Below, piece after piece: positions 10,030-22,098 of a stretch of 64,000 bases of DNA. Source of the stretch: Aquilaria yunnanensis (taxonomy: Eukaryota > Streptophyta > Magnoliopsida > Malvales > Thymelaeaceae); assembly GCA_039654915.1 (NCBI GenBank), contig CM077599.1, positions 12,154,501-12,218,500 on the forward strand. The letters are read 5' to 3'. The translations under genes and the position numbers were made by a program. Positions within the stretch are counted from its first letter, which is position 1, and each line of letters starts with the position of its first letter. The notes under the pieces are model-generated. The model made no database searches. It worked only from the letters and a program-made list of their open reading frames with translations, and was not told the origin of the DNA.

Positions 10030-11290
10030 TACTTTTACAAGTTTTATTTGGAACCAATGTGTTATTTGAAAATTAATACTATATACATATAATAATTCAT
10101 TAAATAATATTTTGTATAATCTAATTAATTCTTTTTATAAAATTTTTACTTACTCAGCCTACAAGAAAAGAAAAATTAACAAAATATTTAATTTCATAAC
10201 AAAAAAATATTATTCATTGAATTATTATACATATACAATATTAGCATTTTCAAATAAAATTAGGTAATAAAAAGAGCTTGAATTAATTTGACTTGAACTA
10301 AATCTAGCTAATTTGTTTCAACTTTCAATTTAAGTCACATTAATAAAAAATGGCTTATTTTTATTTTTATATTTTTATTTATAAATAATTTAATTTAAAA
10401 AATAATATTATGTAAATGTAATAATCCATTTGAAATTAAATTTTTATGATATTATTAAATTTTTCTTATTTTTTTCTATTTTCAGGCATAGAAATATAAA
10501 ACATTATAAAAATTTAATAACATCATAAAATTTTTTATTTTTAATAGATTATTAATTATACATAATATTAGATTACAAATAAAATTAGTTCCAGGTAAAA
10601 AAAATGTAAAAATATAAATAAATTATTTTGAATTAAATTGATTTACGTGAAAATGAACTCGCTATTGTGGCGGTAATTAGCGTCAAAGTCCGCCTAACTA
10701 ATCTACTGCCCCTCAACCTTCTACGTATTAAATGGTTTGCCCCTACAACTACGATTTAGTACCTTTGACTTGGCGAATCAGTGGATTGTACCCGCCAACT
10801 TTGGGTACAGGATAACAGGGTACTGTCATCAGAATCTCGCCTTCTTGATGAGCCCCCCTAGTCGCAGAACCGAAAGCAGTCCTTTTCCTAAATGCCTCGC
10901 AGCTAAAGGGAAGCTTACAATTTGCGAATGAATCCTTTTTTTTTTTTTTTTTTGAAAAATTAGAAAAATTTGAGAATAAGAAACTTAATCTAAAATAACT
11001 TATTTTTATTTTGTATATCTTTTTCACTTGAAATCAAATTTATCTGAAAGCTATATTATGCAGATGTAATAATATATTTGAAAGTAAATTTATATGATGT
11101 TATTACATTTTTATGAAATTTTCTACTTTTAGGTATGATAAAGTTCATAAAATTTAATAAGGATATAAATATTATATTTTTAATAGATTATTACACTTAT
11201 GGGCTTTTAAATAAAATTAATTTCAAACAAAGATATTAAAAATAAAAATAAATTATTTAAATTAAATTGACTTAATTTAAAATAAATTGG
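10030..11290. repeat. Cluster of AT-rich foldback repeats
   Basis: Several inverted repeats lie in series. The block at about 10045-10120 (TTTGAAAATTAATACTATAT...) is complementary to about 10190-10262, around a loop near 10150. A second hairpin centres near 10480, with TTAAATTTTT / AAAAATTTAA-type arms. A third, near 11120, repeats the same text (AATAGATTATT, AAATAAAATTA). They look like related palindromic MITE-type insertions, but no TSDs were secured. A GC-richer island (10640-10930) separates the second and third. Confidence 0.5.
10640..10930. other. GC-richer island of unknown origin
   Basis: About 290 bases stand out from the AT-rich surroundings by balanced composition and low repetitiveness. 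Short open frames occur on both strands (10737-10931 plus; to 10749 minus), but neither matches a family I know. The texture resembles plant mitochondrial DNA, so an organelle-derived insertion is possible; that is a guess. A run of T follows at 10931-10951. Confidence 0.3.
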
Positions 11291-12852
11291 CTAGAGTTTG
11301 TTTAAGATGTAACCTAAGGCATTAGCCAATAACCGGCTGAGATAAGAAAAAGAATGGCTAGGGGTTTTTTTGGTAGATTTTGCTGATTCAAAACTTATTT
11401 TTTTTAATAATTCTAATAGATTACTCTCAGGTTGTCTAAACACTTCTTGGTAATTTATCAATCAGTCATGATCTCAGTGCTTCCACCTGCTAGACTGTGC
11501 AATTAATTAATTTTTTTCAGTGTTACTTTCTAATTGTGATTCTTGAGGCAAAATGTTACTCCTGCTTACCGACTTGCTACTTCGATGCTCTCTTAACCAT
11601 TCTTTGTAGTTTCTTGATTCTGACTATAAACAAAAGCTTATTTCTTTAGTAAAGTACTGGTGAAGAAAACATACTACATCGCTGTAATGGCAGAGCCACG
11701 TTGTAGTGAATTTTGGTAAAACTATATTTATAGTATTGTTTCTTTCATAAAATTTACAATTTGACTCCATAAGTTTTAAAATTACAGTTATATGTTCTAG
11801 AAAAATTAATTATTGCCCCCAATAACTATTTTTTCTGACTTTGCCTCTGCATTGCCCATGCAAAAAACAAAAATACCTTTTATTATTAGTTTTATTCCGT
11901 GCATGATTTTTTATTTTAAAATAAACTAAAATAATAAATTCTTAACCAGCTATACTATAGATTACAATAAAATTAATTAACAAAAGAATTACTTGTAATT
12001 AAAAGTTAATCATTTGAAAGAAAAATCATGAATGGCGTCATCGTGACAGACGTCGCCCTGCGGCTTGTAAGACAGATAAATTAACGATGGATCACCTGTT
12101 TGATTACTATAAAATAAGACATCATCAAGCAGGTAAAGACGTGTGGCAGTCTCAACCAAACAAGGCTGGCTATGGCATTTTGTTAGAAATTAGATACGAA
12201 AAAATTTCTGAGTGAGGATTAATTAATCTGATTAGTTGAAATCCATGCCTTGGATAAATAACTAACTACCAAACACTTGCCTAGACAATGAAAAGAATAG
12301 GATGAGTAGTCGGTTAAATTTGCAGCTCGAACCCTCCATTTCTCGTGTAGTGGACACTTCACCCTCAGAGTTTTACAAATTCTCACAGTCTGTATTTGGA
12401 AGCAGTGTTATTATTTTAAGCTAAATAGTGTGATGTAAGTAGCGAGAAAAAAGAATTCAAAGTAAAGGAGGCGGAGGGAACTGAAGCGGAGAAAACTCAT
12501 CATTACCCGGGCGGAAGTGGAACCATTTTTCTGTTTAAGCGACAGATTTGATGTTATCGTCATCGTCAAGAAGATGCAGTTGGAGGAGAGGATAAAAATT
12601 CAAAAATCAAAATGTTATCTATTGGAGTTTGGTGTTTGGAGGGCAGAATTTTATTTAAACCAAAGCCTCGACCACGCCACCAACCGAACTCTTCATGAAT
12701 TTGTTTGCTTGCTGTTGCTGCAACCACTCGCTTCCAGTTTCTCTCCAACCAAGGACGACAAGGACAAGGACAAGGACAACCTCCCCCAAATTTCTCTTCT
12801 TCATGAATTTCTCATGTTGGAAAAACTTCCCCGCCTCTTCCTCTCCATCACC
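11291..12852. promoter_or_regulatory. Intergenic DNA and upstream region of the O-fucosyltransferase gene
   Basis: No gene was found. A TATA-like CTATAAAATAAG is at about 12107-12118, but it is ~740 bases before the ATG, so it would imply a long leader or another start site. In-frame ATGs upstream of 12853 exist (12517 and 12811); they are not favoured because the basic N-terminus plus membrane anchor begins at 12853. Confidence 0.35.
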
Positions 12853-15800
12853 ATGAAGAAGCGGAGGAGACACCATCTTGTCCACCACGAAGACAATCTC
12901 TTTTCCGCCGCCTTCCGCCTCCTCCTCCTCCGTCGCCCCCGCCACCGCTTGTTCCCGCTCCTCTATGCGGCCTCCGGATGCCTCCTTATTATCCTCGCTG
13001 CATTCTCCGTCATTTCTCCCCCGCCGGCCGCCTCCGTTCCTCAGACATTCGTCTGTACTCGTTCTCGCACCCGGCGGATTTAATACGTTTTCCGTTTCCT
13101 TAGAACAGCGAGGAGTTAATTTTGATGTGCTACGGTTTGTTGTTTGTTTGTTTCAATTGTTAGGTGAATGACGGCGAGGCGATGGGCTTGAGCTCAAGAC
13201 CGGAAGTTGTATTCCGAGTTCCGGTATTTGCTGCTTCTTTTCAGTCTGGCGTGGCGATTCTTCTGCATCAATTTTCTTCCCCTTTTGATTTATGTGTGTT
13301 TTTTAGGCTAGTGGAGGAAGTTCGGGTCGGGAATTCTGGAGCTCCAGCAAATCTAACTTGTTCCGTGGATGCAGCAACTCAAGTGCCACGTTTCAAAGTA
13401 TTGCTGCTCAGATAAATTATAGCTCTTTGATTCCTGCAATTTTTCTTGGACTTCCCTGAGCTCCTAATTGCATCAGCCGTGTTCTGTATGTTGTAGCTGC
13501 TGACATGAAAACACACCCCAATAGATACCTGGCAATTGCAACAAGTGGAGGCTTAAATCAACAGAGGACAGGGGTAAGTTTGGTGGTTCTCAAAATTTGG
13601 TTCCAAGCTTCAGCAAGTTACTTGTAGGAAGAACTTGACGACTTCAATCTAAATTTGAGATAAAGGAGCGAAAAGGATTTTGTGGATTTTTTGAAGGGCA
13701 TAGAAATTTTTTTACTGCTGGTTTCCTATATACAGATTTTTTTTTTTAGAATGATTATTGTGCTCCTGTAACGGACGCAGATAACAGATGGTGTAGTTGT
13801 TGCATATATTCTGAACGCAACTCTTGTTGTGCCTAAGTTGGACCAGAAGTCTTACTGGAAAGATTCCAGGTAAGCTATTCTATTTCATGGTTCAAGTTCA
13901 AATGCAGGGAAACAATGTAGAGAAGGCTAAACAACTCTACATCCATAATGGATGGGCTATGTGTTTATGTGCATGTTGGTATTCATTGCAGCAATTTTGC
14001 TGAAATATTTGATGTCGATTGGTTCATTTCTTCCCTGAGTAAAGATGTTAAGATCATCCGAGAGCTCCCGCTCAAGGATGGGAAAGTCTGGAACCCATAC
14101 GGCATGCGTGTACCAAGGAAGTGCAGTCCAAAATGCTATGAAGACCGTGTTCTACCTGCTTTAAACAAAAGACATGTAAGTGTAGAATTGCTTTGCTTCT
14201 GGAATTGGTATGCAAATGTCACTGAGATGGGAATTCAAATTCACAATCTTGTGTTGTATTAGCTTAGATAGAAATGTCCTCTGCAACTATTTATCTATGA
14301 AAGTCGAAGGCATTGCATGGGAATTGAAATTCAGAATCATGTTAAGCAACAATAGCAATTTGTTTCGTGAAACTTAAGAGTTGACTTTACTTGAAGATCT
14401 GGAATTATTTCAAGGCAATGATTACCAGGGAAGGAAAATTATCAAAGATATCTCGCATTTGTGACAGATAAGCAACAATTAAGTAGTAAAAAGGTGCATA
14501 TCTGGAAAGTGCTATTGGAACATCGAAATTACAGGGTTCATCAAGCTGTTAGGATTATTACAGTCATCTTCATGTCGCAGGCTATCCAGCTGTCCAAATT
14601 TGATTACAGGCTATCAAATAGGTTGGGCACAGACTTACAAAAGCTGAGGTGCAGAGTTAATTATCATGCGCTAAGGTTCACAGATCCCATTCTTGAAATG
14701 GGCAAACTACTGGTTGAGAGGATGAGGAAGAAGACCGAGCATTTTATTGCTCTGCACTTGAGGTAGAGAACTCTTGCCAAGAAAATTCCTTATTTTCTTT
14801 ATAAACCATTTTCTGTCGTTATGCTGTCACAATGTTCTTGTTCTTCATGTAATTTTCTGACTACCTTAAGGTTTCTTGTCCTTTTTCCTGTTACCTGAGT
14901 CTTCACTTCACACTTGAGCTAGCAGCTTCTTATATTCTCTAGGTTGCTAGTGCTCATGCAGTTGAGCAAGTACTGGTTTATGAAGTTATCATTTACTGAA
15001 GCCTAACATCCTCCCCCGCTATTTTTAGGTTCTGTGTCTGACATGGAATGTGCTTTGTGTAGGTTTGAACCTGATATGCTTGCATTCTCTGGATGTTATT
15101 ACGGTGGTGGAGAAAAAGAAAGGACTGAACTTGGTGTAATACGGAAGAGGTGGAAGACTTTACATGTAATTTGTTGTTCCATATTGCTTACTTATCCTAA
15201 GACCTTCAGAAGCTTTTCAAAGCACTATAATAAGTTTGTTCTGTCACTAACTTTAGACAAGCAACCCTGACAAAATGCGGAGGCATGGAAGGTGCCCCCT
15301 TAGCCCTGAGGAAGTTGGTTTAATGCTAAGAGCACTGGGGTTTGGAAGTGATGTTCACATCTATGTGGCGTCAGGCAAAACATATGGTGGGGATGAGACT
15401 TTGTCCCCACTCAGAGCACTCTTCCCAAATTTTCATTCCAAGGAGACCATAGCGACCCCAGAGGAGCTGGCACCATTTTTATCATTTTCTTCTCGCATGG
15501 CTGCTCTGGATTTTATTGTTTGTGATGAAAGTGATGTATTCGTCACAAACAACAATGGCAACATGGCCAAAATGTTAGCTGGACGAAGGTATGCTTCCTT
15601 TTCAAGAATGAAAACACCTTTGATTCCCATTTTTGTCATGTTCATGTTGATGACATCTGAAAATTCATTCTGACTTGATATAGAGGATCAAATAGGATTT
15701 GGTTGCTCACAATCTTGACTGAAAAGAGGCTGCACTGTCTGTACTTGTTAAGTGATTAACATTGGATACTGCTGGTTGTGGATGAGCATCTGGAGCAGAT

Positions 15801-16221
15801 TTCACAACTAACATCTTTTTGCAGGAGATACTTTGGGCACAAACCAACAATCAGGCCAAATACAAAGAAACTTTACAAATTGTTCATGAACCGAACAAAT
15901 ACAAGTTGGGAAGAATTTGCTTCTAAGGTTCGAACCTATCAGATTGGTTTCATGGGAGAGCCAAATGAATTGAAGCCTGGAAGTGGTGAGTTCCATGAAA
16001 ACCCATCATCCTGCATTTGCAAGAATTCTGGAGGAGCTCAAGCCTTTGAAAATCAGACTCTTGATGACTACAAAACTGACCATGAGAACGACAAGCAGAA
16101 GACACCTAGTGATATGAACGATGAGCCATCTATGGAGGATGACCCAGGTTGGGCTGATATGAATGATTTGGACAATGACACAGGTGGACTGCCTAACTTT
16201 AAGTCGGCTGGAGTTGAGTAA
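12853..16221 (+). CDS. Plant O-fucosyltransferase family protein (Golgi type II membrane glycosyltransferase)
   Basis: Ten exons keep phase: 12853-13050, 13164-13223, 13307-13397, 13497-13573, 13781-13869, 13992-14175, 14581-14762, 15063-15165, 15257-15588 and 15825-16221, giving 570 residues. The N-terminus is basic and followed by one hydrophobic segment (about residues 33-54), as in type II Golgi enzymes. The GDP-fucose O-fucosyltransferase domain is clear: ATSGGLNQQRTG, IFDVDWFISSL, KLRCRVNYHALRF, ALHLRFEPDMLAFSGCYYGG, VHIYVASGKTYGG, and VCDESDVFVTNNNGNMAK. The C-terminal tail is acidic. The family transfers fucose (or related sugars) to proteins or cell-wall glycans; the acceptor of this member is unknown. 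Every junction is GT-AG and no frameshift is needed. The least certain part is the exon 1/exon 2 junction, where conservation is low. Confidence 0.9.
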
Positions 16222-17462
16222 ACTGGAGAAGACAGACGTCGGACAACGTTTTTCAGATTAAGCAAAGAAGAAGACAACCCTGTTTTGTAATTTATGGTTA
16301 CCGTGCCCAACAAGCATTCAATTTCATTCATTTTTTGGGTATTCAAAGACAGATCCATTGTACCAATGCAACACTGAAATTGACATAGCAGTCGGAAAGT
16401 GAACCCAGCGGCAGTTGATCAGTTCATCGTCCGGTGTTCTCTAAATATTGGGAGGCCTTAAGGATTATTTGTTGCCCCGTTGCTGAAGACCGAAGATTGT
16501 CCTTTTCCATCATCTTTGCTTTGCTCTAGAACGGCGAAGCCTTTAGTTGAGTTGAGGCATAAGTTCTTTTAGGTACATAGCTGTCCTTCTTTCGTGTAAA
16601 ACAAGGTAGCTAGGATAGAACCTTTCGTGTTAAATCATACTGTTTACAAACCGCACTTGTACATGTCACACGTATAAAGAGTATACAGTGGTAAAATAAA
16701 ATATATGGGGAAGAATTTGGTTTTTATATGACAGAATAATTTTGACTATAATACAGGGAAGATTCCATCAGGTTGATGCATGCCATAGCTAACAGGTTCA
16801 AATAATAGTAATTTATTATCAAACACTAATTCATAACATTATGATATTTCTATTTTAGACAAGCCCTTTATAATAATATAATGTTAGTATGTTATAAAAC
16901 TTGAACTTTGGGTATTTTATGAATTTTAGAATGACTTTGATCGGAAATTAAAGGTTTTCACGTCACCATAAATATGGCATTTAAGCAAGCTACCATCATT
17001 TATTATGTTTCTCGCATTAAGATTTTAATGTAATGAATTTGTTAAAGGTGAAATTCCACGTGTCTTAGTTCAGGTTAGAAAGAAAATTGTGTAATTAATA
17101 AAGGAAAGGCATAAGAGAAAGAAGTGAGATTTTGTTTCTTGAATAAGGCATAGAATAAGAAAGCGCGGACCTTTGACATGTGCTCATAGTATCCGGCGGT
17201 TGACCTTCTCCTGGTTCTGATACCAACCCAACCGACGTCGACGATACGCCTCGTACGTCCCCAAGTCGACGCCGCCCTGGGGCTGCAGGCCTGCAGCAGC
17301 CTGCCATATTCCGTTTTAGATTCTTTCTCTCGTCCCCGTCCCCTTCCCCTTCCCCTTCCCCTCCCCATCTTAATCACCATTACAACTGTTAAGCTCAAGC
17401 TTTAGCTTAATGGTTTGAGTTGAGCTTGATCAAGGTTGTTATTCAATTCCTCATCGTTTCTC
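16222..17462. promoter_or_regulatory. O-fucosyltransferase 3' region and DUF630/632 gene upstream region
   Basis: No further gene. A G-box core CCACGTGTC is at about 17057-17065, roughly 400 bases before the next ATG, and could bind bZIP or bHLH factors. A CCCCTTC-type pyrimidine run lies at 17335-17370, in the likely leader. Minus-strand frames at 17075-17398 are by-products of that run. Confidence 0.4.
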
Positions 17463-20400
17463 ATGGGCTGTGCCGCCTCCAAAGTCGACGACCTCTCGGT
17501 CTCGGCGGTCGCCCTCTGCCGTGATAGATGCTCCTTTCTCGACGAAGCTATCGAGCAACGCTCCGCCCTTGCTCAGGCTCACCTCGCTTATACTCGCTCC
17601 CTCAAGCTCATTGCCTCCTCCCTTCCCAATTTCATCCGCCACGACCTCGCCTGCTCCTCCGCCCACCCGGCGGTCCAGCCCCATCACCTCCTGTTTGGGC
17701 ACACCTCTGCGGCCGGCCACCACAGTGCGCCTTCCGATTCGGGGTCCCACATAATTCTACACTCCGACGCCGATTCTCATTCTCTGCACGACTCAGAGTC
17801 AGACCATTCGTCGCCGCTGCATAGTCACGCCAGCGGTCACACGGAGTGTATGACTCCGCCGATGGGGTTCCTGCACGTAAATTCCATGAAAAAGCTAGCA
17901 ACGCTGGCGGTGGTTTACCAGCAAAGGCCGATGATCCCGCGGACGATGTATGTGGGGGAGTCTTCTTCTTCATCTTCTCATTACACGAAAGACATGAATT
18001 CAGGTATTTACTCAAATAATTATGGCGGCTACAACGATTACCCACCGTATGGGTCTACTTCGCCGCAGCCGACAGCAACGGCTTCTTCCTCCAAGAAGCC
18101 TCCCCCGCCTCCTTTTTCTCCTCCGAGAGCTTCTGCTTGGGATCTCTTGAACCCGTTTGAGAGCTGCGACCAATATTACCCTACTTACACTCACACTCCG
18201 AGTAGGGACTCCAGAGCGGAGGAGCGTAGGTTTAGGGGATGCGGATAATCATCACCCAGTAGCGAAACAAGTTCACGGGGATCAGAAATTCATAGGCACT
18301 AGGAGCCGTTCAAAATCACTGGTGCATGACGTGGATGAGAAAGCGGCGCTTAGTGTTTTGCGGGTGAAGAACTACGGGGAGGAGCGTGAGTCGCACGTCG
18401 TGGATAAGAAGGTGGTGAATGGTAAGAGGTCGGAGTCCGGAGCTGGTCCAAGAGATGTTTATGAGGTGGCTAGAGAGATCAAAGTTCAGTTTGTTAGAGC
18501 TTCAGAATCTGGCAATGAAATTGCTCGGATGCTTGAGGTTGAGGACCGCCCATATCAGCGTAAACATGGTAACGAATTCTTGTGATTAGCTTTATCTGCT
18601 GTAGCCTGTAATCTTTTTCACTGAAATTAATATTATTGCTCGACGTGTGGGATTGTTATGGTTTTGTTGTGAGGCGTCCGGTCTGCTAAGGCTCAGTTTA
18701 CAATGTATAGTTAAAGCTGTCTCTAGACCCTCATATGGAAGAATTTAGTGAATATAAGGTACTGGTATCCTTATTGTTCATGCTGTAATTGTTTGAGCAG
18801 ATTCTTCCAAGAAGGTATTTGGGGTTACACCTTCGTTGTCAGTTGTATCCCCCCGTCCATCTACTCCCAAGTTGGTAGATTTCTCATCTTCTAAAGACAA
18901 ACCTGGTGCTGGAGTGTCGAAGTCCCATGAAGATTTGGCTATGAGTAGTGAAAAGCTATCATCAACTATGTTGAAACTTTATCTATGGGAAAAGAAGCTA
19001 TACAATGAAGTCAAGGTACGTGTCACTTTTGTTTACTGTGTTCCTTCGGGTAGTAGAGAGCGGGTAGGGAGGGAGGGAGTTGGTTAAGGGAAAGGATTTT
19101 TCATTACTTCAACTGGTTTCGGCTATGCCTTTAAACCTTTTACTACAGAGTGAGGGAACATTGACCATCCCTGGTCTTAATTTTTTTTTTTGTACTTTGC
19201 TTTTTCAACTAGTTTTTGTTCCTCAGTAGATTGTAGTTTACTGTTGGCTGGATAGCCCCCCCTCAGTCATATTGTGAACGCTAGACACTTGGATCTTCTT
19301 ATCCTAATTCCAAATTTCTTGCTGTCTCTGACCATACACGTGATATTTTACAGATTGAAGAAAGGGTGCGGATAGCTTATGAAAGGGAATGCCGTAAACT
19401 GAAGCTCTTGGATGAAAAAGGTGCTGAGGCGCACAAAGTTGTCTTGAAGCAAACCCTAATCAGAAGTCTATCAACAAAGATCAAAATTTCAGTGCATATT
19501 ATTGATAGCTTGTCTGTGACTATTAGTAAGATAAGAGATGAAGAACTCTGGCCACAACTATGTGAACTAATTCAAGGGTACGTCACTTGCACTATTTAAA
19601 TGTTTTCTGTTTCCTATGTTGTTCTCTGCTTTTTTATGCCACTGCTACACAGACATATATTCTTAACTGATGCCTTGGTCTTTTATTGTGTCAGCAATGA
19701 ACTTTTAGCATGTCCTTAAAAACTATGTATGATATTTTTTCCCCCGTTTTTCAGATGTTGATAATGTAGTATCTGGAGCTTTTGTCGTTTCAGGTTAAGT
19801 AGAATGTGGAAATCTATGCTAGATTGCCATCTCAGTCAGTCCCAAGCAATTAGAGAAGCAACAGGTATAGGCTCAATCGGATGTGGTAAAAGATTCAGTG
19901 ATGCTCATCTTGAAGCGACATTGCATCTTGAACATGACATAATCAAGTGGACATCTGAATTCCGTAGTTGGATTCATGCACAAAGGGGATATGCTAAGGC
20001 GTTGAAAGGTTGGCTTCTAAAATCCCTCCTATATGAACCAGAAGATGCACGTGTTGGAAGACCTCCACTCTCACCCGGTAGAATGGGTGCACCACTTATA
20101 TTTGTGATCTGCAAGCAATGGTCGGATGGCTTGCAGGGAATTTCTGAGAAGGAAGTGCTTGATTCTATGTATGTTTTTGCCATTAGAGTCCTCCAGCTTT
20201 GGGAACAAGACAAGGTAGAAATGCAGCAAAGAATGATGGCAAATAAGGCCAGGGAGAGACATGTCAAGTACTTGGATAGGGAGGATCAGAAAATAAAGAA
20301 GGAGATCCAGAGACTAGGCAAACAAATTGTTCTGGCTTCTGGACATTCTGTGCATCAGGGTGACAATTGCAGTAGCAGTCTACACGAAAGCCTTGAGCGC

Positions 20401-20502
20401 ATGTTTGAGGTGACAAAGAAGTTCGCTGCTGATTCTATGAAAGTTTATGAGGAGCTCTTGCAACGCATGGAAGAGGTGAGAATCGATCGAGAGCACGAGT
20501 GA
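17463..20502 (+). pseudogene. DUF630/DUF632 protein gene with a one-base frameshift in exon 1
   Basis: Four exons are read: 17463-18568, 18801-19015, 19354-19577 and 19794-20502. The N-terminus MGCAASKVDDLSVSAVALCR is the DUF630 start with an N-myristoylation glycine and a neighbouring cysteine. The middle is Ser/Pro/His-rich. Exons 2-4 give DUF632, with LSSTMLKLYLWEKKLYNEVK, SLSTKIKISVHIIDSLSVTI and REDQKIKKEIQ coiled-coil text. Relatives include Arabidopsis NRG2 and rice REL-type proteins, linked to nitrate signalling and leaf shape. In exon 1 the reading frame shifts by one base near 18225: the first frame stops at 18246-18248, while the family text continues in the next frame (GDADNHHPVAKQVHGDQK). 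Removing one base makes all four exons phase-consistent at 750 residues. Because everything else is intact, a sequencing error or a very recent mutation is as likely as a true pseudogene. Confidence 0.8.
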
Positions 20503-20884
20503 CTTTCATGCATGGTAATGGTATAGTATATGATTGTTTTGAAATGGCAAGCACGCCATAAGGGTGGCAACACAGCGACCTTGGCAAAGGGGCGCATAAG
20601 GAGCGCAAGCCCTGTGAAGCTTGCGCCAATAAGATCACTTGTAGTTGTAGTTGTAGGAGCATATAAAGATAGGTTTTGCAGTATTACATAGTTATAGATG
20701 GGGAGCTAGGACTTAATATTTTTATACTATGAATTCACATATGGTTACAGTTAGTGAATATTTTAAATTCAAGTGATCTTGGACACTACAATTTTTTTTT
20801 TTATTGAATGATTTAACACGCAGCCATTCTTTTGATTTATTTAGATTCGCTGTTCCTGAAAGTAATAGGCAAATCATAAAAACA
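20503..20884. other. 3' flank of the DUF630/632 gene
   Basis: No gene or element was recognised. The region probably includes the 3' UTR. A poly-T run is at 20792-20804. Confidence 0.4.
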
Positions 20885-21298
20885 AGGGAAAATGTCACTT
20901 CTTCTCCTCAAACTTTACTTACTTTTATATTTTAATCCTATAATTTTTCACTTTTCAAAATCATCCCCAAAATTTTGCATATGTATAAATAGTTAGTCCT
21001 AAAGTTATCACTTTCTTGAAAGTTGAAATTAGTTTTTTTTTAATTATAATTTAAATTGTTCAGAAACTATCTTCAAATAAATTCATATTGTGCAATAATA
21101 TATTTATGATTAATGAACTATTTAAATTGTCATTTTCCCTTTTCACAAATTGTATTTTTGTTCAGTAACTGAGTTTCGATGAATATAAGAATAACAATTA
21201 ACACTTTACAAAGTTTTAAGACTAATTTAAAAAAGTTCAAAGTGTTGGGACTTGAGCAAAAAAGTAGGGCAAGTTGTAGGAGCACAAATTACCTTTTC
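20885..21298. mobile_element. Non-autonomous MULE-like element
   Basis: The left arm (AGGGAAAATGTCACTTCTTC...) is partly complementary to the right arm ending CACAAATTACCTTTTC. The flanks ATAAAAACA (20876-20884) and ATAAAAAAA (21299-21307) match at 8 of 9, though the sequence is A-rich, so chance agreement is possible. There is no coding content. Confidence 0.5.
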
Positions 21299-21325
21299 AT
21301 AAAAAAAAAAACATATTACTTCAAC

Positions 21326-22098
21326 TAGGGGTGAGCATGGGGTTAGGTTGGTTCAAGTTTTTTGTAGAACTGAAAAAACCTGAAATAGTTATGGTTCAAA
21401 AAATTTTCAACCCAATATGAGAATAAAAAAACCGAATAGAACAAGAATCATAGGTTTGGGTTTTCAATTTTGGTTCTGGGGTTTTTTTCAGTTATTGAGA
21501 TTAGTCAAAATCCTCTGTTCTTCGAAGTTGTGGCCACACGATAAACGATTCACTGGACTGATTTAGATGAGAAATTGGCATGTCTACCAGGCGACGATGG
21601 AAACCACCATCCACGGAGAGGCTCTAAGGCCAATGCCCAAGTTGGTGGCTTTTTCGCTTGCATCTAATGAAGCGTTTGAGGTTGGTGGTCGGTTCTCCAA
21701 TTTTTGATTTAGGGTATTGCCAAAGCAAAAGAGATTAGAAAAGGTTTAGAAAGCAAAGCAGAAAAGGAATATGAGGCAATGGAGGACATATGACAAAGGA
21801 TGGTGGTCTGGGGAAGGAACTACGGTGGATGCTAGGTTGTAGCAATTAATAGTTTTGGGATAAATTTGCAACATAAAGCATAGTTTCAGGACTATTCATG
21901 CTCTTTACTCTATTTAATATATATGCCTTCAGTTCTCAGTTTAATCTCAGGTTGATTCCATATAGAACTAAAATCTACCCACAGACCAATGGTTTTTCTA
22001 GGGATAGAAACAACCCGTGACCTATCAATAATTTTTATTCAACCCACCTTATTGAATTGGGTAAACCCATAGTTTTATCTAACTAATACTCATCCCTA
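21326..22098. mobile_element. hAT-like non-autonomous element
   Basis: The left end TAGGGGTGAGCAT and right end ACTCATCCCTA are inverted in the hAT style. The 8-base flanks (ACTTCAAC and GCTTTAGC) agree at 5 positions, with only transitions between them, so the TSD is either decayed or misread. The interior contains a more GC-rich part (about 21540-21840) without a recognised gene. Confidence 0.5.

Noticed and set aside
12517..12852. Upstream extension of the O-fucosyltransferase frame to an ATG at 12517
   Set aside because: The added residues are not typical of the family, and the basic anchor expected at the N-terminus begins at 12853.
12655..12945. Minus-strand frame opposite O-fucosyltransferase exon 1
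   Set aside because: Composition is Glu/Gly/Val-rich because it is antisense to the GC-rich first exon; the plus-strand exon fits the family and splice phases.
17451..18045. Several overlapping frames on both strands over DUF630/632 exon 1
   Set aside because: Shadows of a GC-rich Ser/Pro/His coding region; the MGCAASK frame is the family frame.
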